Position numbers and translations under genes: made by a program. A stretch of 24,253 nt of DNA, from assembly GCA_036275935.1 (NCBI GenBank), contig DASUCS010000138.1, positions 1 to 24,253 of the forward strand, written 5' to 3'. Positions 15,784-22,878 of the stretch are shown here, one piece after another. Position 1 is the stretch's first letter; each line of letters begins with the position of its first letter. Origin of the DNA: DASUCS01 sp036275935 (GTDB lineage Bacteria; Actinomycetota; Acidimicrobiia; Acidimicrobiales; JACDCH01). Under the pieces are notes generated by a model. The model ran no database searches. It was not told where the DNA came from and saw nothing but the letters and a program-made list of their open reading frames with translations.

Positions 15784-16721
15784 GATCGGGGAACCGTGTA
15801 GATCTCGGCGATGACCTGCTCGAGGGGCGGGTCGGTGACGGAGATGTCCGTCACCGAGAGCCGGCCGAGCAGATGGTCGAGGACGTCGCGAATCGAGCAA
15901 CGCGTGGTGTCGACGACGAGGGACATGCTGGAGTCCTTGTTGGCGGTGACGATCACGCCGTCCATCTCCGGCGGCGGAGAGGGCTCGGCGAGCGTGACCT
16001 CGACGGACTTCGTTGCGAGCAACGTGCGGCGCATCGCTGCGACTTCCGCGTCGTAGATCACCACGCCGTGGTTGATGACCACGGCGCGTTGGGCGACGTG
16101 CTCGATGTCGGCGACGTCGTGCGAGGTGAGGAAGACCGTGGTGCCGCGTTCCTCGTTGAGCCGCACGAGCAGTTCACGAAACCGCTGCTTCGCCAGCAGA
16201 TCCAGGCCGATCGTGGGCTCGTCGAGGAACAAGATCGACGGCTCGTGCAACAGGCACGCGGCAAGCTCGCACCGCATCCGTTGACCGAGGGACAGCGACC
16301 GCACGGGCGTGTCGAAGAGGTCGGCGGCGTCCAACAGCTCACCGAGCACGCCCACTCGCTCGCGTTCCGCCGCCGGCTCGAGATCGAAGATGGCGCCGAG
16401 CATCCGGAACGTCTCACGCGGCGTCAGCTCGAACCAGAGCTGTGATCGCTGTCCGAACAGCGCACCGATCCGACGGGTCAGGGCGCGTCGTTGCTGCCAC
16501 GGGACCATGCCGAGGACGTTCGCGGTGCCCGATGTCGGATGCAGCACACCCGTCAGCATCTTGATGGACGTCGACTTCCCGGCCCCGTTGGGCCCGATGT
16601 ACGCGACCCGCTCACCGGCACCGACCGTCAGGGAGATGTCGTGCACCGCCTCGATGCGGCGGCGGTTGCGGCGCGACCCCGCCTCGAACACCTTCGTCAG
16701 GCTGCGAACCTCGATGGTCAC
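15780..16721 (-). CDS. ABC exporter ATP-binding protein (COG4586-like)
   Basis: This is the nucleotide-binding subunit of the ABC-2 exporter. Counted from GTG 16721, Walker A is GPNGAGKST at 43-51, the LSLGQRMR signature at 143-150, Walker B ILFLDEPT at 163-170 and the H-loop at H201. The FGQRSQLWFELTPRETFRML stretch after the Q-loop marks the COG4586 group rather than DrrA-type ATPases. The C-terminal region (about 230-313) is the accessory domain of this family. The start is ambiguous. GTG 16721 fits the usual N-terminus (VTIEVRSLTKVF), while GTG 16769 would add 16 residues and has AAGGG close upstream. The two permeases follow with 4-base overlaps. Confidence 0.93.
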   Translation of the reverse strand: MTIEVRSLTKVFEAGSRRNRRRIEAVHDISLTVGAGERVAYIGPNGAGKSTSIKMLTGVLHPTSGTANVLGMVPWQQRRALTRRIGALFGQRSQLWFELTPRETFRMLGAIFDLEPAAERERVGVLGELLDAADLFDTPVRSLSLGQRMRCELAACLLHEPSILFLDEPTIGLDLLAKQRFRELLVRLNEERGTTVFLTSHDVADIEHVAQRAVVINHGVVIYDAEVAAMRRTLLATKSVEVTLAEPSPPPEMDGVIVTANKDSSMSLVVDTTRCSIRDVLDHLLGRLSVTDISVTDPPLEQVIAEIYTVPRS

Positions 16722-16801
16722 CGACAGACCACCCGACGCTGCCCTCCCATCGGACAATGGTGGCCGCACGTCGCCCTTCGGGCCGCGCCTTTTCCGAGTG
16801 G

Positions 16802-17521
16802 TCAGGAACCGAGGGCGAGGCAGCCCCGGACGGCGGCTTCGGCCGCGAGACGCGCGCCGAGAGCCGAGTCGCGGCCGAGTTGCTCGAGCTTCGGGAGGAT
16901 CGACGGATCTTCGGCGAGGAGGCGCTCGAAGGCTTCGCGATTGCCCGAGCCATCAGGGTTGGCGAGCTTGATCACTTGTTCGTCGAGCAAGCCGTCGAAG
17001 TGGCGGTCGCTGATGCAGCGATACACCGACCATGGGCATCCGTTCGCCTCGCACACCTCGGCGACCGCGGACGTCTCCATGTCCACGCCGATGCAGCCAT
17101 CGTCGAAGAACCGCAGGCTCTGATTCGCGTCGAGACTGACGCCCTCGGTCGTGATGAGCTTCCCGGCCTTCGGTTCCGATCCCGGCGGCCGGTGCACATA
17201 GGTGGCGCCGCTGGTGTGGTCGATCACCATCTCCGGATTGATCAAGGTGCCGACGGGGAGGTCGGGATCGAGCCCTCCGCAGATGCCGGCGATCATCACA
17301 TGGTCGTACGTCCTGCGGTCGGGCTGATCCACGTCGAACACGCGCGTGAGCGCGGCACGTGTCGACGGTGGACCCATGCCGATGTGCATCGCGGTGACGT
17401 CATGGTCGCCGACGCGGCCGCGCACCAGCGCGTCGTCAGCGTCGGCGGCGCGGCGAAGTCCGAATGCGGTGACGATCGCCTCCAGCTCGAGCGGCATGGG
17501 CGCCAACACGAGAACGCGCAT
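16802..17521 (-). CDS. 5'-methylthioadenosine/SAH nucleosidase-like protein (PNP_UDP_1 family)
   Basis: This 239-residue purine nucleosidase/phosphorylase-fold protein has E12 after MPLELEA, matching the catalytic glutamate position of MTA/SAH nucleosidases. The core stretch IAGICGGLDPDLPVGTLI lies at about 78-94. The substrate-binding GVDMETSAVAEV is at 145-156 (M148, E149), and the likely catalytic Asp is D172 in RCISDRH. Such enzymes cleave the glycosidic bond of MTA, SAH or related nucleosides. Hydrolase versus phosphorylase activity cannot be settled here. ATG 17521 is chosen because it opens the conserved MRVLVLAPMPLE strand. The extra 88 residues of the longer frame cross into the divergent gene and look non-coding. 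Confidence 0.87.
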   Translation of the reverse strand: MRVLVLAPMPLELEAIVTAFGLRRAADADDALVRGRVGDHDVTAMHIGMGPPSTRAALTRVFDVDQPDRRTYDHVMIAGICGGLDPDLPVGTLINPEMVIDHTSGATYVHRPPGSEPKAGKLITTEGVSLDANQSLRFFDDGCIGVDMETSAVAEVCEANGCPWSVYRCISDRHFDGLLDEQVIKLANPDGSGNREAFERLLAEDPSILPKLEQLGRDSALGARLAAEAAVRGCLALGS

Positions 17522-17603
17522 GATGCATCGTTGCAGAAGGGTCAGACGCGGGCGAGCGCCAGTTCGACCCGTCGCGCCGCGGCCGCATTCGGACCGTGCC
17601 CGG

Positions 17604-17609
17604 TAGCCT
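17604..17609 (+). promoter_or_regulatory. Possible -10 element for a leaderless transcript
   Basis: TAGCCT fits the actinobacterial TAnnnT -10 pattern and is exactly six bases before the ATG at 17616. No Shine-Dalgarno is present between them. The spacing matches the one seen before the MOSC gene. Confidence 0.4.
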
Positions 17610-17615
17610 GCTCGG

Positions 17616-17969
17616 ATGACCGGTCGCCGAACGATGCGTTGGCTCGCGCCTGCGCTCGCCTCGGTGGCGATCGTGCTGGCGGTCTTCGGCGGTCGCGGCG
17701 TCGTCCATGAACTGACGGCCGACGCGTCGCCGTCGCAGAACCACTCCGTGCTGGGCATCGCGGCCGCCCATCCGGCTCCGGCCATTGCGGAGCGTCTACC
17801 GGAACCGATCGGACCGACGTCGTTCGTCTACGTCATGGCAGCCGCCTTCGCCGTCGCGGGGTTGCTGTTCCTCGGGTCGATGTCTCGGCTGACGGATCGA
17901 CGTGCGCTCGCGGCCGTCAACAGCCTCCGGTGCCGTCGCCGCGGCCCGCCGCTGCAGTTCACCGTCTGA
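17616..17969 (+). CDS. Small membrane protein, unknown
   Basis: This 117-residue protein has two hydrophobic helices, at about residues 9-25 (LAPALASVAIVLAVFGG) and 69-86 (FVYVMAAAFAVAGLLFLG). A short polar loop containing a HPAPAIAERLPEPIGP stretch separates them, and an Arg-rich tail follows. No family is recognised. ATG 17616 may be leaderless, with a second ATG at 17634. It diverges from the nucleosidase gene across 94 bases and precedes another small membrane protein by 83 bases, so joint expression is possible but unproven. Base composition and codon use look like the neighbours. Confidence 0.6.
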   Translation: MTGRRTMRWLAPALASVAIVLAVFGGRGVVHELTADASPSQNHSVLGIAAAHPAPAIAERLPEPIGPTSFVYVMAAAFAVAGLLFLGSMSRLTDRRALAAVNSLRCRRRGPPLQFTV

Positions 17970-17974
17970 CCTTC

Positions 17975-17990
17975 CGCGCGCTCGCGCGCG
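17975..17990 (+). terminator. GC-rich hairpin after small membrane gene
   Basis: CGCGCG, a CTCG loop and a second CGCGCG begin five bases after the stop at 17969. There is no T-run, so it would be an actinobacterial-type terminator without a U tract. A second weak stem (GCCCG/CGGGC) lies at 18011-18026. GC-rich background makes such stems common. Confidence 0.25.
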
Positions 17991-18052
17991 CTCGACCGTG
18001 AACACCTGCGGCCCGCCCGTCCGGGCTCGGCCGCGCGCACCCGGAGACAACA

Positions 18053-18454
18053 TTGAACGAATCAGGCATCAACTCCTTCGAGGAGTTCCTTCTCTTCTAC
18101 ATCGCCACGGGCTTCGTGATCGGCTGTGTGTGGGCCGTTCTCGAGGCCCACGTCCTGCTCGGACCAGCAGACGCGGCGGCCGACCGTCGGGCGCGGCAGC
18201 GAGCGCTGAGCCGCGTCTTCGCGATCGGCGGCATCGCGCACGCCGCGTTCGCGCTGGTCGCCGTCGACCTGACTCGGGCGAGCGACGTCGAACCCGCGAC
18301 CGACGAGCGCGCTCGACGCCGCGCACAGACTGAAGCCCGCCTCGGATTGGTCGTGGGTTGTGCAGTCATCCTGCTTCTCTCGCTCCCGCACATCCCTGTC
18401 CTCGGCGCGTTCCCGGGCGTGTCGGCGATCGAGGGACTGGCTCCGTGGGAGTGA
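18053..18454 (+). CDS. Small three-helix membrane protein, unknown
   Basis: This 133-residue protein has three likely membrane helices, at about residues 12-37 (FLLFYIATGFVIGCVWAVLE), 55-71 and 98-113 (LGLVVGCAVILLLSLP). A charged Arg/Asp loop rich in RR pairs lies at about 75-95. No family is recognised. The start is TTG 18053, supported by GGAG six bases upstream. No better ATG or GTG fits. The next gene begins four bases after its stop, so the two are probably one operon with the antiporter genes downstream. Confidence 0.68.
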   Translation: MNESGINSFEEFLLFYIATGFVIGCVWAVLEAHVLLGPADAAADRRARQRALSRVFAIGGIAHAAFALVAVDLTRASDVEPATDERARRRAQTEARLGLVVGCAVILLLSLPHIPVLGAFPGVSAIEGLAPWE

Positions 18455-18458
18455 CGTC

Positions 18459-18917
18459 ATGAGCCCCCCGGTCGAGGTCCGACCACCTGCCAGCCGACCG
18501 ACGCGTCGCTCCGAGCGAGCGGCCCGGGTCGGCCTCGTCGTCGCGATCGCCGCCGCGGCGATGCTCGGGCTGTGGATCATGGTGGCAGTCGTGTTCCGCG
18601 ACCCGGCGTTCGTCGAGCGGGTGCGAGTCGACAACCCGACTGGTTACGACATCAACATCGCCGTCACCGACGCAAGGAGCACGCTGCCGCTCGGCGTGGC
18701 CGGCCAGCGCTGCACCACCCAGTTCCAGGACGTGCTGGACCCCGGGGCGACGTGGATCATCCGATTCTCGACGCAGGGCAGGGACGGCGGCGAGGTCAGC
18801 GTCTCGCGTGCGGAGCTCGAACAGCACGGCTGGACGCTTCGCGTGCCGGACGAGGTCATCGAACGCCTCACCACGTCCGGCGCGCCGCCGGCCCCGCGCC
18901 ACAGCTGCGTGCAATAG
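18459..18917 (+). CDS. Membrane-anchored protein with extracytoplasmic domain, unknown
   Basis: This 152-residue protein has a basic proline-rich N-terminus, one membrane helix (about 27-47, ending WIMVAVVF) and a soluble part of about 100 residues outside the membrane. Cysteines in GQRCTTQF and at the C-terminal HSCVQ could form a disulfide. The VDNPTGYDINIAVTDA segment looks like a beta-strand-rich domain, but I recognise no family. ATG 18459 has GGGAG eight bases upstream, which rejects the longer open frame. It lies 12 bases before the KhtT-like gene, so a link to the antiporter is possible but only positional. Confidence 0.72.
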   Translation: MSPPVEVRPPASRPTRRSERAARVGLVVAIAAAAMLGLWIMVAVVFRDPAFVERVRVDNPTGYDINIAVTDARSTLPLGVAGQRCTTQFQDVLDPGATWIIRFSTQGRDGGEVSVSRAELEQHGWTLRVPDEVIERLTTSGAPPAPRHSCVQ

Positions 18918-18929
18918 AACAGGCAGCTG

Positions 18930-19409
18930 ATGCCTGACATCGAAGAGACGATGCTGCCCGGCGTCGGTGTGCGACACGAGTTCACCACCGCGGCGGGTGA
19001 ACGCGTCGCGGTGCTGACCCACCGCACCGGACGCCGCGAGTTGGCGATCTATGACCGGGACGACCCGGACACCTGCCGAACCGTCCTGCACCTCAGCTCG
19101 GACGACACGGTCGCGCTGAGCGAGCTGTTGGCGGCGAGTCAGGTGAGTGAGACCGTACGGACGGCGCAACGGCTCGAGGGCGTGGCCATCGATTGGCTGA
19201 CCGTCACGGACGCGTCGCCCGTCGCCGGCCGCACGATCGGCGACGGCGCGTTCCGCACCAACACCGGGGTCTCGGTTGTCGCGGTGATCCGCGCCGACTC
19301 GACGATCCCCGCTCCCGGACCGCAGACCACGCTGGAACCAGGTGACATCGCCGTCGCCGTCGGAACCCCCGAGGGTCTGCAGCGACTGCACACGCTGTTC
19401 GAGTCGTGA
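18930..19409 (+). CDS. khtT: KhtT-like regulatory subunit of cation/proton antiporter (TrkA-C domain)
   Basis: This 159-residue cytoplasmic protein begins with the family-typical MPDIEETMLPGVGVRHEF and GRRELAIYDRDDPD. It ends in an RCK-C (TrkA-C) domain from about residue 85, with ASPVAGRTIGDGAFRTNTGV and LEPGDIAVAVGTPEG. In Bacillus the KhtT partner gates the KhtU K+/H+ antiporter in response to pH and ligands such as c-di-AMP. The same gating here is inferred. Its stop codon is shared with the GTG of the antiporter gene (GTGA), which supports a fixed stoichiometry of the two. No strong ribosome-binding site is visible before ATG 18930. Confidence 0.92.
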   Translation: MPDIEETMLPGVGVRHEFTTAAGERVAVLTHRTGRRELAIYDRDDPDTCRTVLHLSSDDTVALSELLAASQVSETVRTAQRLEGVAIDWLTVTDASPVAGRTIGDGAFRTNTGVSVVAVIRADSTIPAPGPQTTLEPGDIAVAVGTPEGLQRLHTLFES

Positions 19410-20644
19410 TCGTCGCGGCGGCGAGCGGCGACGCTGCAACCGCCTTCATCGAGATCGGCGCCGTCGCGCTCGTGCTCGCCGTGCTGGCGCGCATCGCGGC
19501 TCGCTTCGGCTTCACGGCCATCCCGCTCTACCTCCTCGCGGGACTGTTCGTCGGGGAAGGCGGGCTCTTCCCGCTGGACGTGAGCCACGACTTCATCCAC
19601 GTCGTCGCGGAGATCGGCGTGCTGTTGCTGCTGCTCACGCTCGGACTCGAGTACTCCGTCGACGAGTTGCGTCATGGGCTCCGAACCGGAACGCCGACCG
19701 GCGTGTTCGACGCAGTCGCGAACTTCACTCCTGGGTTCGTCGCCGGTGTGCTGCTCGGCTGGTCGGTCGCCGCGGCGGTGCTGCTCGGGGGCGTCACCTG
19801 GGTGAGCTCGTCGGGGATCATCGCCAAGGTCCTGTCCGACCTCGACCGGCTGGGCAACCGTGAGACCCCCGCGATCTTGAACCTGTTGGTGATCGAGGAC
19901 TTGGCGATGGCGGTGTTCCTGCCGATTGCATCGGCGCTCGTCGCTGGTCGCGCGCTCGGCGCCACGGCGGGAACGATCGCCATTGCACTGGCGGTGGTCG
20001 CGACGATCATCGGACTCGCGTTTCGCTTCGGCGACCGGTTGAGCGCGTTGCTCGACCGAGGCGGTGACGAAGCGTTGCTGTTGTCGGTCTTCGGGCTGAC
20101 GCTCGTCGTCGGTGGACTGGCGCAACGACTCGAGGTGTCCGCAGCGATCGGCGCCTTCCTGGTCGGGCTCGCGCTGTCCGGTCCCGTCCAGACTCGAGCG
20201 GGAACGCTCATCGCTCCGCTGCGCGACCTGTTCGCTGCGGTCTTCTTCGTGTTCTTCTCCTTCCAGATCGATCCCTCGAAGTTGGCCGACAGCCTGCTGC
20301 CAGCCGCGTTGCTGACGATCGTGGGCGTCGCCGCGAAGATCGCGACGGGATGGTTCGCGGCACGACGTGCGGGTGTGGCTCGTCCGGGGCGCGTGCGCGC
20401 CGGTGCCACGCTCGTTGCCCGAGGCGAGTTCTCGATCGTGATCGCGAGCCTTGGTGTCGGATTGCACGACGGCGTGAAGCTCGGGGCGGTCGCCGCTGGC
20501 TTCGTGCTCTTCACCGCACTCGTGGGACCGCTCGCGGCGCGGTACTCGTCAGCGTTCGTTCACGTGCGCGGCCACCATCGCGGGTTCGACGATCGCGGGG
20601 ATGTGGCCGGTGTCGAGCTCGATGATCGTGGGAGGCCGAGGTAG
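19406..20644 (+). CDS. khtU: KhtU-like CPA2 cation/proton antiporter
   Basis: This 412-residue membrane protein has about 12 helices of the CPA2 Na+/H+ or K+/H+ exchanger fold. Characteristic stretches include PLYLLAGLFVGEGGLFPL, EIGVLLLLLTLGLEYSVDEL and the ion-binding helix around NLLVIEDLAMAVFLP with its Asp. It lacks its own RCK domain, in keeping with the separate KhtT-like subunit. The probable role is K+ efflux and pH balance. The start is GTG 19406 on the khtT stop. The C-terminal tail (about 25-30 residues after LAARYSSAF) is charged and overlaps the convergent hydrolase gene by 96 bases, so this tail may be dispensable. Confidence 0.93.
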   Translation: MIVAAASGDAATAFIEIGAVALVLAVLARIAARFGFTAIPLYLLAGLFVGEGGLFPLDVSHDFIHVVAEIGVLLLLLTLGLEYSVDELRHGLRTGTPTGVFDAVANFTPGFVAGVLLGWSVAAAVLLGGVTWVSSSGIIAKVLSDLDRLGNRETPAILNLLVIEDLAMAVFLPIASALVAGRALGATAGTIAIALAVVATIIGLAFRFGDRLSALLDRGGDEALLLSVFGLTLVVGGLAQRLEVSAAIGAFLVGLALSGPVQTRAGTLIAPLRDLFAAVFFVFFSFQIDPSKLADSLLPAALLTIVGVAAKIATGWFAARRAGVARPGRVRAGATLVARGEFSIVIASLGVGLHDGVKLGAVAAGFVLFTALVGPLAARYSSAFVHVRGHHRGFDDRGDVAGVELDDRGRPR

Positions 20645-21280
20645 GCGGGCGGCCATCTCGCGCTGCAGATCCACCGGCACGGGACGGTCCTTCAGATTCA
20701 CGAGGTAGGTGACAGGGGTCGGCGGTGCCGCCTCCCAGCTGATCGGTTGGAAGTAGTGGGACATCGTGTCGACGACACAGCGCACGGGATCGACGACGAA
20801 GGCGAGATCGTCGTCGTTCAGCGGGGGACCGTACGCCGTGCGAAATGCCTCGGGATCGCTCGGCGGCCCCGGCGTCAGCAACGGCCGACCCTCGTCGTTC
20901 GTCATCTCCACCGCCGCCATGATCCCGTCGCGATGACGACCCTGCATGCAGTCCAGTCCGCAACCGCCCTCGGGGGGCACGGAGGCCGCGTTGAGCACGA
21001 CTCGGGACACGGCGCCACCGAGCGCTTCCAGCACGCCAGGCACGACGAGTCCTCCAGATGAGTGCGCCACGAGCACGATCGGCACGTCGAGTTGTGCGTC
21101 GTGGATGTCGGCAACGACGGAGTCGACCTCTTTCGCGACCGTGAGCGACGCGAGGTCAGCGGGCCGACCGGCACGTCCCGGAAGGTCGACGGCGAGCACA
21201 GGTCCGTCCAGATGCGGGACGAGGCGGTCCCAGAACCGGCCAGTCGTCCCGCCTCCGTGAATCAACACGTACGCCGGCAT
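20549..21280 (-). CDS. Alpha/beta hydrolase
   Basis: This 243-residue alpha/beta-hydrolase-fold protein has an oxyanion HGGG at 8-11 and a nucleophile elbow LVAHSSGGL with S74, where the usual first Gly of GxSxG is Ala. H226 in ELDTGHIP is the likely catalytic histidine, and an acid residue may be D198. It resembles small salicylate-esterase/MhpC-type hydrolases, but the substrate is unknown. ATG 21280 is preferred because AAGG lies six bases upstream and the protein then opens with PAYVLIHGGG. Its 3' end overlaps the antiporter gene tail by 96 bases, and the catalytic His codon (20603-20605) falls in the overlap. A TACAAT -10 candidate at 21331-21336 lies within or beside the palindromic operator. 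Confidence 0.9.
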   Translation of the reverse strand: MPAYVLIHGGGTTGRFWDRLVPHLDGPVLAVDLPGRAGRPADLASLTVAKEVDSVVADIHDAQLDVPIVLVAHSSGGLVVPGVLEALGGAVSRVVLNAASVPPEGGCGLDCMQGRHRDGIMAAVEMTNDEGRPLLTPGPPSDPEAFRTAYGPPLNDDDLAFVVDPVRCVVDTMSHYFQPISWEAAPPTPVTYLVNLKDRPVPVDLQREMAARLPRPPTIIELDTGHIPAIVEPAMVAAHVNER

Positions 21281-21331
21281 CGGCATCCTTTCGAGTCGAC
21301 CCTCGCTCCGTGAACGCGGATTCAACTAGAT

Positions 21332-21347
21332 TGTACGCTCGTTCAAC
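21332..21347. promoter_or_regulatory. TetR-family-type operator palindrome
   Basis: TTGTACGCTCGTTCAA matches its reverse complement at 12 of 16 positions, giving TTGnACGnnCGTnCAA. It lies in the 92-base gap between the divergent hydrolase and VOC genes. It overlaps TACAAT (minus strand) and abuts TAGATT (plus strand), the -10 candidates for the two genes. A TetR gene lies about 800 bases away. Confidence 0.6.
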
Positions 21348-21372
21348 GGTCGCAGCAGGAGGCACGGTCGCG

Positions 21373-22161
21373 ATGGAAGCCTGGCTGGGGCAGTACTGCA
21401 TCAACGTCACCGATCTCGACGCCTCGGTCGCGTTCTACGAGACCCTCGGTCTCACGAACACGAGCCGCACCGAGATCCCGAACGCGAACGAAGCGATCAT
21501 GGAGAACGCCGACGCGAAGGGCGGCAAGCTGCAGCTCGCACAGCAGAAGGAGCAGTCGGGTCCGATCGACCACGGCAACGCGTTCTGGAAGTTGTACGTC
21601 AACACGAACGACATCGAGACCCAGTACCAGGCCGCGATCGACGCGGGGTACACGTCGGAGTCCGCGCCCGTGCGGCTGGAGCGATGGCCGACGTCGATTG
21701 CCTTCCTCCGCGATCCCGATGGCTACCTCGTCGAGCTCGTGCAGCGTCACCCGTGGCTCGACGGCGACGACACGACGTTCGCGTGGGTGGGTCAGTACTG
21801 CATGTACGTCAGCGATCTCGCGAAGACGATCAAGTTCTACGAGACGCTCGGCCTCACGTGCACGAGTCAGACGGACATCCCGGGCGTGAAGGAAGCGATC
21901 CTCGAGAACGGCGACGGCAAGGGCGGCAAGCTCCAGCTCGCCCAGAAGCTCGACGATGCGTCACCGATCGCGATGGGCGGTGCGATGTGGAAGCTGTACG
22001 TGCACACCGACGACTGCGAAACGTTGCACAACACGGCGATCGAAGCGGGCTATCGCGAGATGATGGCGCCGATGCGTCCCGACCGCTGGCCGGTCACGAT
22101 CTCGTTCATCGTCGACCCGGACGGGTACCAGGTCGAGCTGATGCAGCGTCATCCGGACTGA
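21373..22161 (+). CDS. Duplicated VOC-fold (glyoxalase/dioxygenase superfamily) protein
   Basis: This 262-residue protein is two vicinal-oxygen-chelate modules in tandem (about 3-126 and 137-260, offset 134). The modules are very alike, each with GQYC, FYETLGLT and KGGKLQLAQ. Metal ligands look reduced. The first position is Gln (Q7, Q141) instead of His, the middle His position appears replaced in FWKLYV/MWKLYV, and the last Glu is kept (E121, E255) in PDGYLVELV and PDGYQVELM. Function is unknown, with binding or isomerase/lyase roles possible. ATG 21373 has AGGAGG ten bases upstream, so the longer frame from 21310 is rejected. The gene probably answers to the operator at 21332-21347. It overlaps the convergent TetR gene by 56 bases. 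Confidence 0.9.
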   Translation: MEAWLGQYCINVTDLDASVAFYETLGLTNTSRTEIPNANEAIMENADAKGGKLQLAQQKEQSGPIDHGNAFWKLYVNTNDIETQYQAAIDAGYTSESAPVRLERWPTSIAFLRDPDGYLVELVQRHPWLDGDDTTFAWVGQYCMYVSDLAKTIKFYETLGLTCTSQTDIPGVKEAILENGDGKGGKLQLAQKLDDASPIAMGGAMWKLYVHTDDCETLHNTAIEAGYREMMAPMRPDRWPVTISFIVDPDGYQVELMQRHPD

Positions 22162-22867
22162 AGCCGTGAGCCGCCGGCTCCCACGGAAGGTCGTTCTCGG
22201 CCGCGATGCCGCGGAGCACCGTCTCGATCCGCTGCTCGAAGCTCGGACGTCCCTCCGATCGCCGGCTCTTCACCAGACGCCGGACGTACGTGAGCTGCCG
22301 CTTCGGTGTCTGCTCGAGGACCTGCGCGAACGCGGCGCTGATGTCGCCCTCGCCGCGAGCCGTCTTGTGCTCCCACGCCGCGCTCAGCACGGTGCCGAGC
22401 GCCACGGAGGTCACGAGCTCGTACGCCGCGTTCGCAGCCGGAACGGAGAAGCCCTCGCGCACGAGCACCGCGAGGATCGCGTCGAGGTTGCGGACGACGG
22501 CCTCGGGTTGGATCGCGCCTTGCAGGTACTGGCCCAGCAGGCCGGGCTGCGCCGTGAAGACCTCGCGGTTGTAGTTGGCCCAGTCGAGCAACCACTGCGC
22601 CCACGACTGCCCGCGATCGACGGGCAGGGGCACCGCGCGCGTCGAGCGCTCGGCGGCCAGCCGCAGCAGGTCGTCCTTGCCCGAGACGTGGTGGTACAGC
22701 GCGGCAATCGACACGTCGAGGTGGTCGGCGACGGCCTTGAGCGTGAGGCCTTCGAGGCCCAGCTCGTGGGCCGCCTCGACGATCATCGCCCGGCTGATGC
22801 GCGGCGGCCGCCCGGCCTTGCCGGGCGTCGTCGCGGCGGCTCGTCCTTGCCTGCCTGTGGCGCTCAT
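22106..22867 (-). CDS. TetR family transcriptional regulator
   Basis: This 253-residue regulator has an N-terminal helix-turn-helix at about 41-63 (LTLKAVADHLDVSIAALYHH, then VSGKDDLL), the typical TetR DNA-binding pattern. The C-terminal ligand-binding domain is helical, with a TetR-C-like WAQWLLDWANYNREVFTAQP stretch. It probably represses the divergent Rieske gene and perhaps also the operator at 21332-21347. The C-terminal 18 or so residues (SPDDAASARPGTRPGRR) are low-complexity and overlap the VOC gene by 56 bases. The ATG at 22867 follows TAGATAAT by only three bases, so its transcript may be leaderless. Confidence 0.93.
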   Translation of the reverse strand: MSATGRQGRAAATTPGKAGRPPRISRAMIVEAAHELGLEGLTLKAVADHLDVSIAALYHHVSGKDDLLRLAAERSTRAVPLPVDRGQSWAQWLLDWANYNREVFTAQPGLLGQYLQGAIQPEAVVRNLDAILAVLVREGFSVPAANAAYELVTSVALGTVLSAAWEHKTARGEGDISAAFAQVLEQTPKRQLTYVRRLVKSRRSEGRPSFEQRIETVLRGIAAENDLPWEPAAHGFSPDDAASARPGTRPGRR

Positions 22868-22870
22868 GGG

Positions 22871-22878
22871 ATTATCTA
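22871..22878 (-). promoter_or_regulatory. -10 element of TetR gene, probably leaderless
   Basis: On the minus strand TAGATAAT stands three bases before the ATG at 22867. If TAGATA is the hexamer, transcription would begin at or near the start codon, giving a leaderless message. The surrounding stretch is AT-rich for this genome. A broken palindrome (CCTATTGAAAATTGG, 22882-22896) lies just upstream. Confidence 0.5.

Noticed and set aside
17524..17535. TGCATCGTTGCA near-palindrome just upstream of the nucleosidase gene
   Set aside because: It is only 12 bases with a mismatched pair and has no second copy, so it is too weak to call an operator.
19139..20467. A 442-codon minus-strand frame rich in Arg, Glu and Gln
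   Set aside because: It is the antisense shadow of the antiporter and KhtT genes. Its composition is typical of such shadows, and it has no domain motif.
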